This document shows positions 7,155 to 8,586 of a stretch of DNA of 8,586 nucleotides, piece by piece. Numbering within the stretch: position 1 is the stretch's first letter; each line of letters begins with the position of its first letter. The stretch spans positions 1 through 8,586 of the forward strand of contig JBEKNT010000295.1 in assembly GCA_049522565.1 (NCBI GenBank). Reading direction: 5' to 3'. The stretch is from JASHVB01 sp049522565 (lineage in GTDB: Bacteria > Pseudomonadota > Alphaproteobacteria > Acetobacterales > Acetobacteraceae). The notes beneath the pieces were generated by a model. The model was not told the origin of the DNA. It saw only the letters and a list, made by a program, of their open reading frames with translations, and did not search any database. The translations under genes were made by a program, and so were the position numbers.

Positions 7155-7979
7155 TCACCCCTTCACCGCCCCCAGCGCCAGGCCGCGCACCAGATGGCGC
7201 TGCAACAGCATCATGAACACCACGATCGGCAGCATGATGCCGACCGCGGCGGCGGCGGACAGCGACCAGTAGTTGATGTCCTCCCCGCCATATTCGGCAA
7301 TCGCCACCGGCAGGGTCTTGGTGTCGGGCCCGGTCAGCACCAGCGCGAACAGGAACTCGTTGTAGGCCAGCAGCAGGCTGAACAGCGCGGTCACCCACAG
7401 GCCGGGCCGCACCACCGGCAGCGCGACGCGGGTGAACACCTGCCAGGCGTTGCAACCGTCGATCGCCGCGGCCTCGTACAGCTCGTGCGGGACATCGAGG
7501 AAGAAGCTGCGCATCAACCAGATGGTGAATGGCTGGTTGATCGCCACCAGCGCGAGGATCATCGCCGCATAGGTGTTGATCAGACCCAGCGTCTGCGCCA
7601 GCACGAAGAATGGGATCGCCAGCAGGATGTGCGGGAACATGCGCATCGACAGCAGCGCGAACAGCAGCCCGCGCGAGGCGCCGCTGGACAGCCGCGACAG
7701 CCCGTAGGCGGCCATGGTGCCGACCGAGACTGAGCTCACGACGGTGCCGGCCGAGATCACCGCGCTGTTGATCAGGAACCGCCAGAAACCCTTGTCCACC
7801 CAGATCTGCTCGTGGAATTCCCAGGTCGGCGTGAAGAACAGCCGCGGCGGTATCGCGAAGGCATCGACCGGTTGCTTGAAGGAGGTCAGCACGCCCCAGA
7901 TCACCGGCGTCAGGTTCACCGCGGTGAAGCCGCACAGCAGCAGGAACAGCGGCAGTTGGCGGCTCAGGTTGCGGCGCAT
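7155..7979 (-). CDS. ABC sugar transporter inner-membrane permease, MalG type (CUT1)
   Basis: One of two channel-forming subunits of a binding-protein-dependent carbohydrate importer in the inner membrane. It has 274 aa, the usual MalG length. About six hydrophobic segments are visible (near residues 9-31, 68-95, 104-127, 135-157, 194-217 and 240-259). The cytoplasmic EAA loop that docks on the ATPase runs from Glu169 (EAAAIDG) through LP at 187-188 to G193. The short basic N-terminus (MRRNLSRQ) and the C-terminal LVRGLALGAVKG fit the family. I chose the ATG at 7979 because it overlaps the upstream permease's stop as TGATG and has GAGG 9 bases before it; the frame continues to 8270 only as a shadow of the other permease. 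The partner ATPase and binding protein are not in view. The substrate is unknown; the neighbouring dehydrogenase makes a sugar likely. Confidence 0.93.
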   Translation of the reverse strand: MRRNLSRQLPLFLLLCGFTAVNLTPVIWGVLTSFKQPVDAFAIPPRLFFTPTWEFHEQIWVDKGFWRFLINSAVISAGTVVSSVSVGTMAAYGLSRLSSGASRGLLFALLSMRMFPHILLAIPFFVLAQTLGLINTYAAMILALVAINQPFTIWLMRSFFLDVPHELYEAAAIDGCNAWQVFTRVALPVVRPGLWVTALFSLLLAYNEFLFALVLTGPDTKTLPVAIAEYGGEDINYWSLSAAAAVGIMLPIVVFMMLLQRHLVRGLALGAVKG

Positions 7980-8586
7980 CAGAAGGCGCCTCGATCGCGC
8001 CGGTACACGATGCGGATCATCAGCGCGGTCGATGCGGCGACGACCAGCAAGGTCAGCACGCCGAGCGCCGAAGCCTTGCCCACCTGCAACAGACGAAAGG
8101 CCAGCGCGTAGGTGTACAGCGTGATCGTCTCGGTCGCGGTGCCCGGCCCGCCGCCGGTGAGCACGTAGATCGTGTCGAAAAACCGGAACGCATCCATCAG
8201 CCGGATCGCCAGGACGAAAACGATCAGGGCGCGGATCGAGGGCAGCATGATGCGGAACAGCAGCGTCCACGGGCCGGCACCGTCGATCTGCGCCGCCTCG
8301 ATCTGGCTGTGGTCAACGGTGTTGAGGCCGGCATACAGCACCAGGATCATGAATGGGGTAAACTGCCAGGCATCCGCCAGCACGACGGTGGCACGCGCCC
8401 AGGACGGATTGCCGAGGAAGTCGGGTGGAAATACCCCAAGTCCGATCAGCACGCCGGACACCAGCCCCCAACGGCCGATGAAGATCCAACGCAGGAACAG
8501 CGCCGCCACCACCGGGGTGACGATACTCGGCAGGAACAACAGCAGATTCAACACGCGGGTGCCAAAGGTCAGGTGATACAGCCCGT
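7979..8586 (-). CDS. ABC sugar transporter inner-membrane permease, MalF/UgpA type (CUT1), N-terminus beyond the window
   Basis: Partner channel subunit of the MalG-type permease. The reading frame is open through the right edge; 201 residues are visible and about 90-100 N-terminal residues should be missing by comparison with the usual family length of about 290-300. The GTG at 8554 is internal, not the start: the open frame before it reads YHLTFGTRVLNLLLF. Features seen: hydrophobic segments (LLLFLPSIVTPVVAALFL, FMILVLYAGL, LIVFVLAIRL, LGVLTLLVVAAS), and the EAA loop EAAQIDGAG...IMLP with correct EAA-G-LP spacing. TGGGPGTATETITLYTYALA is a common CUT1 permease segment. Its stop overlaps the next gene's start by one base (TGATG), implying translational coupling and one-to-one synthesis of the two channel subunits. 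Confidence 0.92.
   Translation of the reverse strand, partial: GLYHLTFGTRVLNLLLFLPSIVTPVVAALFLRWIFIGRWGLVSGVLIGLGVFPPDFLGNPSWARATVVLADAWQFTPFMILVLYAGLNTVDHSQIEAAQIDGAGPWTLLFRIMLPSIRALIVFVLAIRLMDAFRFFDTIYVLTGGGPGTATETITLYTYALAFRLLQVGKASALGVLTLLVVAASTALMIRIVYRRDRGAF

Noticed and set aside
7980..8270. N-terminal extension of the MalG-type permease up to 8270
   Set aside because: It is Arg/Asp/His-rich and overlaps the MalF-type gene in another frame. The start at 7979 gives a normal six-segment permease.

Overview
The window looks like chromosomal DNA of a GC-rich alphaproteobacterium. The style of the genes (a filamentous-haemagglutinin-type exoprotein with a YQSF...LNRVVG...NQSGV secretion domain, an L-fucose/D-threo-aldose dehydrogenase, and CUT1 sugar permeases) suggests Acetobacteraceae or relatives in the Rhodospirillales. 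That placement is family resemblance recalled from memory, not a search result.

Layout. Positions 1-5870 hold a two-partner secretion (type Vb) locus read right to left on the minus strand. First comes the outer-membrane transporter TpsB (5870 to 4056). After a 53-bp gap comes the secreted exoprotein TpsA, which starts at 4002, stays open for 1,334 codons and runs off the left edge of the window. Positions 5871-6112 are a 242-bp divergent spacer with a candidate minus-strand promoter. A plus-strand aldo-keto reductase of the L-fucose/D-threo-aldose dehydrogenase group occupies 6113-7117. A 37-bp convergent gap made almost entirely of one perfect hairpin follows. The right end (7155-8586) holds two translationally coupled minus-strand ABC sugar permeases: a MalG-type gene that is complete and a MalF-type gene cut by the right edge.

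How the genes work together. TpsB (two POTRA domains plus an Omp85-type barrel) should recognise the N-terminal secretion domain of TpsA in the periplasm and export it, giving a long, cysteine-free, beta-helical surface or released protein, probably an adhesin or biofilm factor. The right-hand genes look like part of a carbohydrate uptake and oxidation module: two permease subunits of a binding-protein-dependent importer and, convergent to them, an NAD(P)-dependent sugar dehydrogenase. The substrate-binding protein and ATPase are not in view.

No tRNA, rRNA, CRISPR array, insertion sequence or replication origin is visible, and there is no gene-free stretch longer than about 240 bp.
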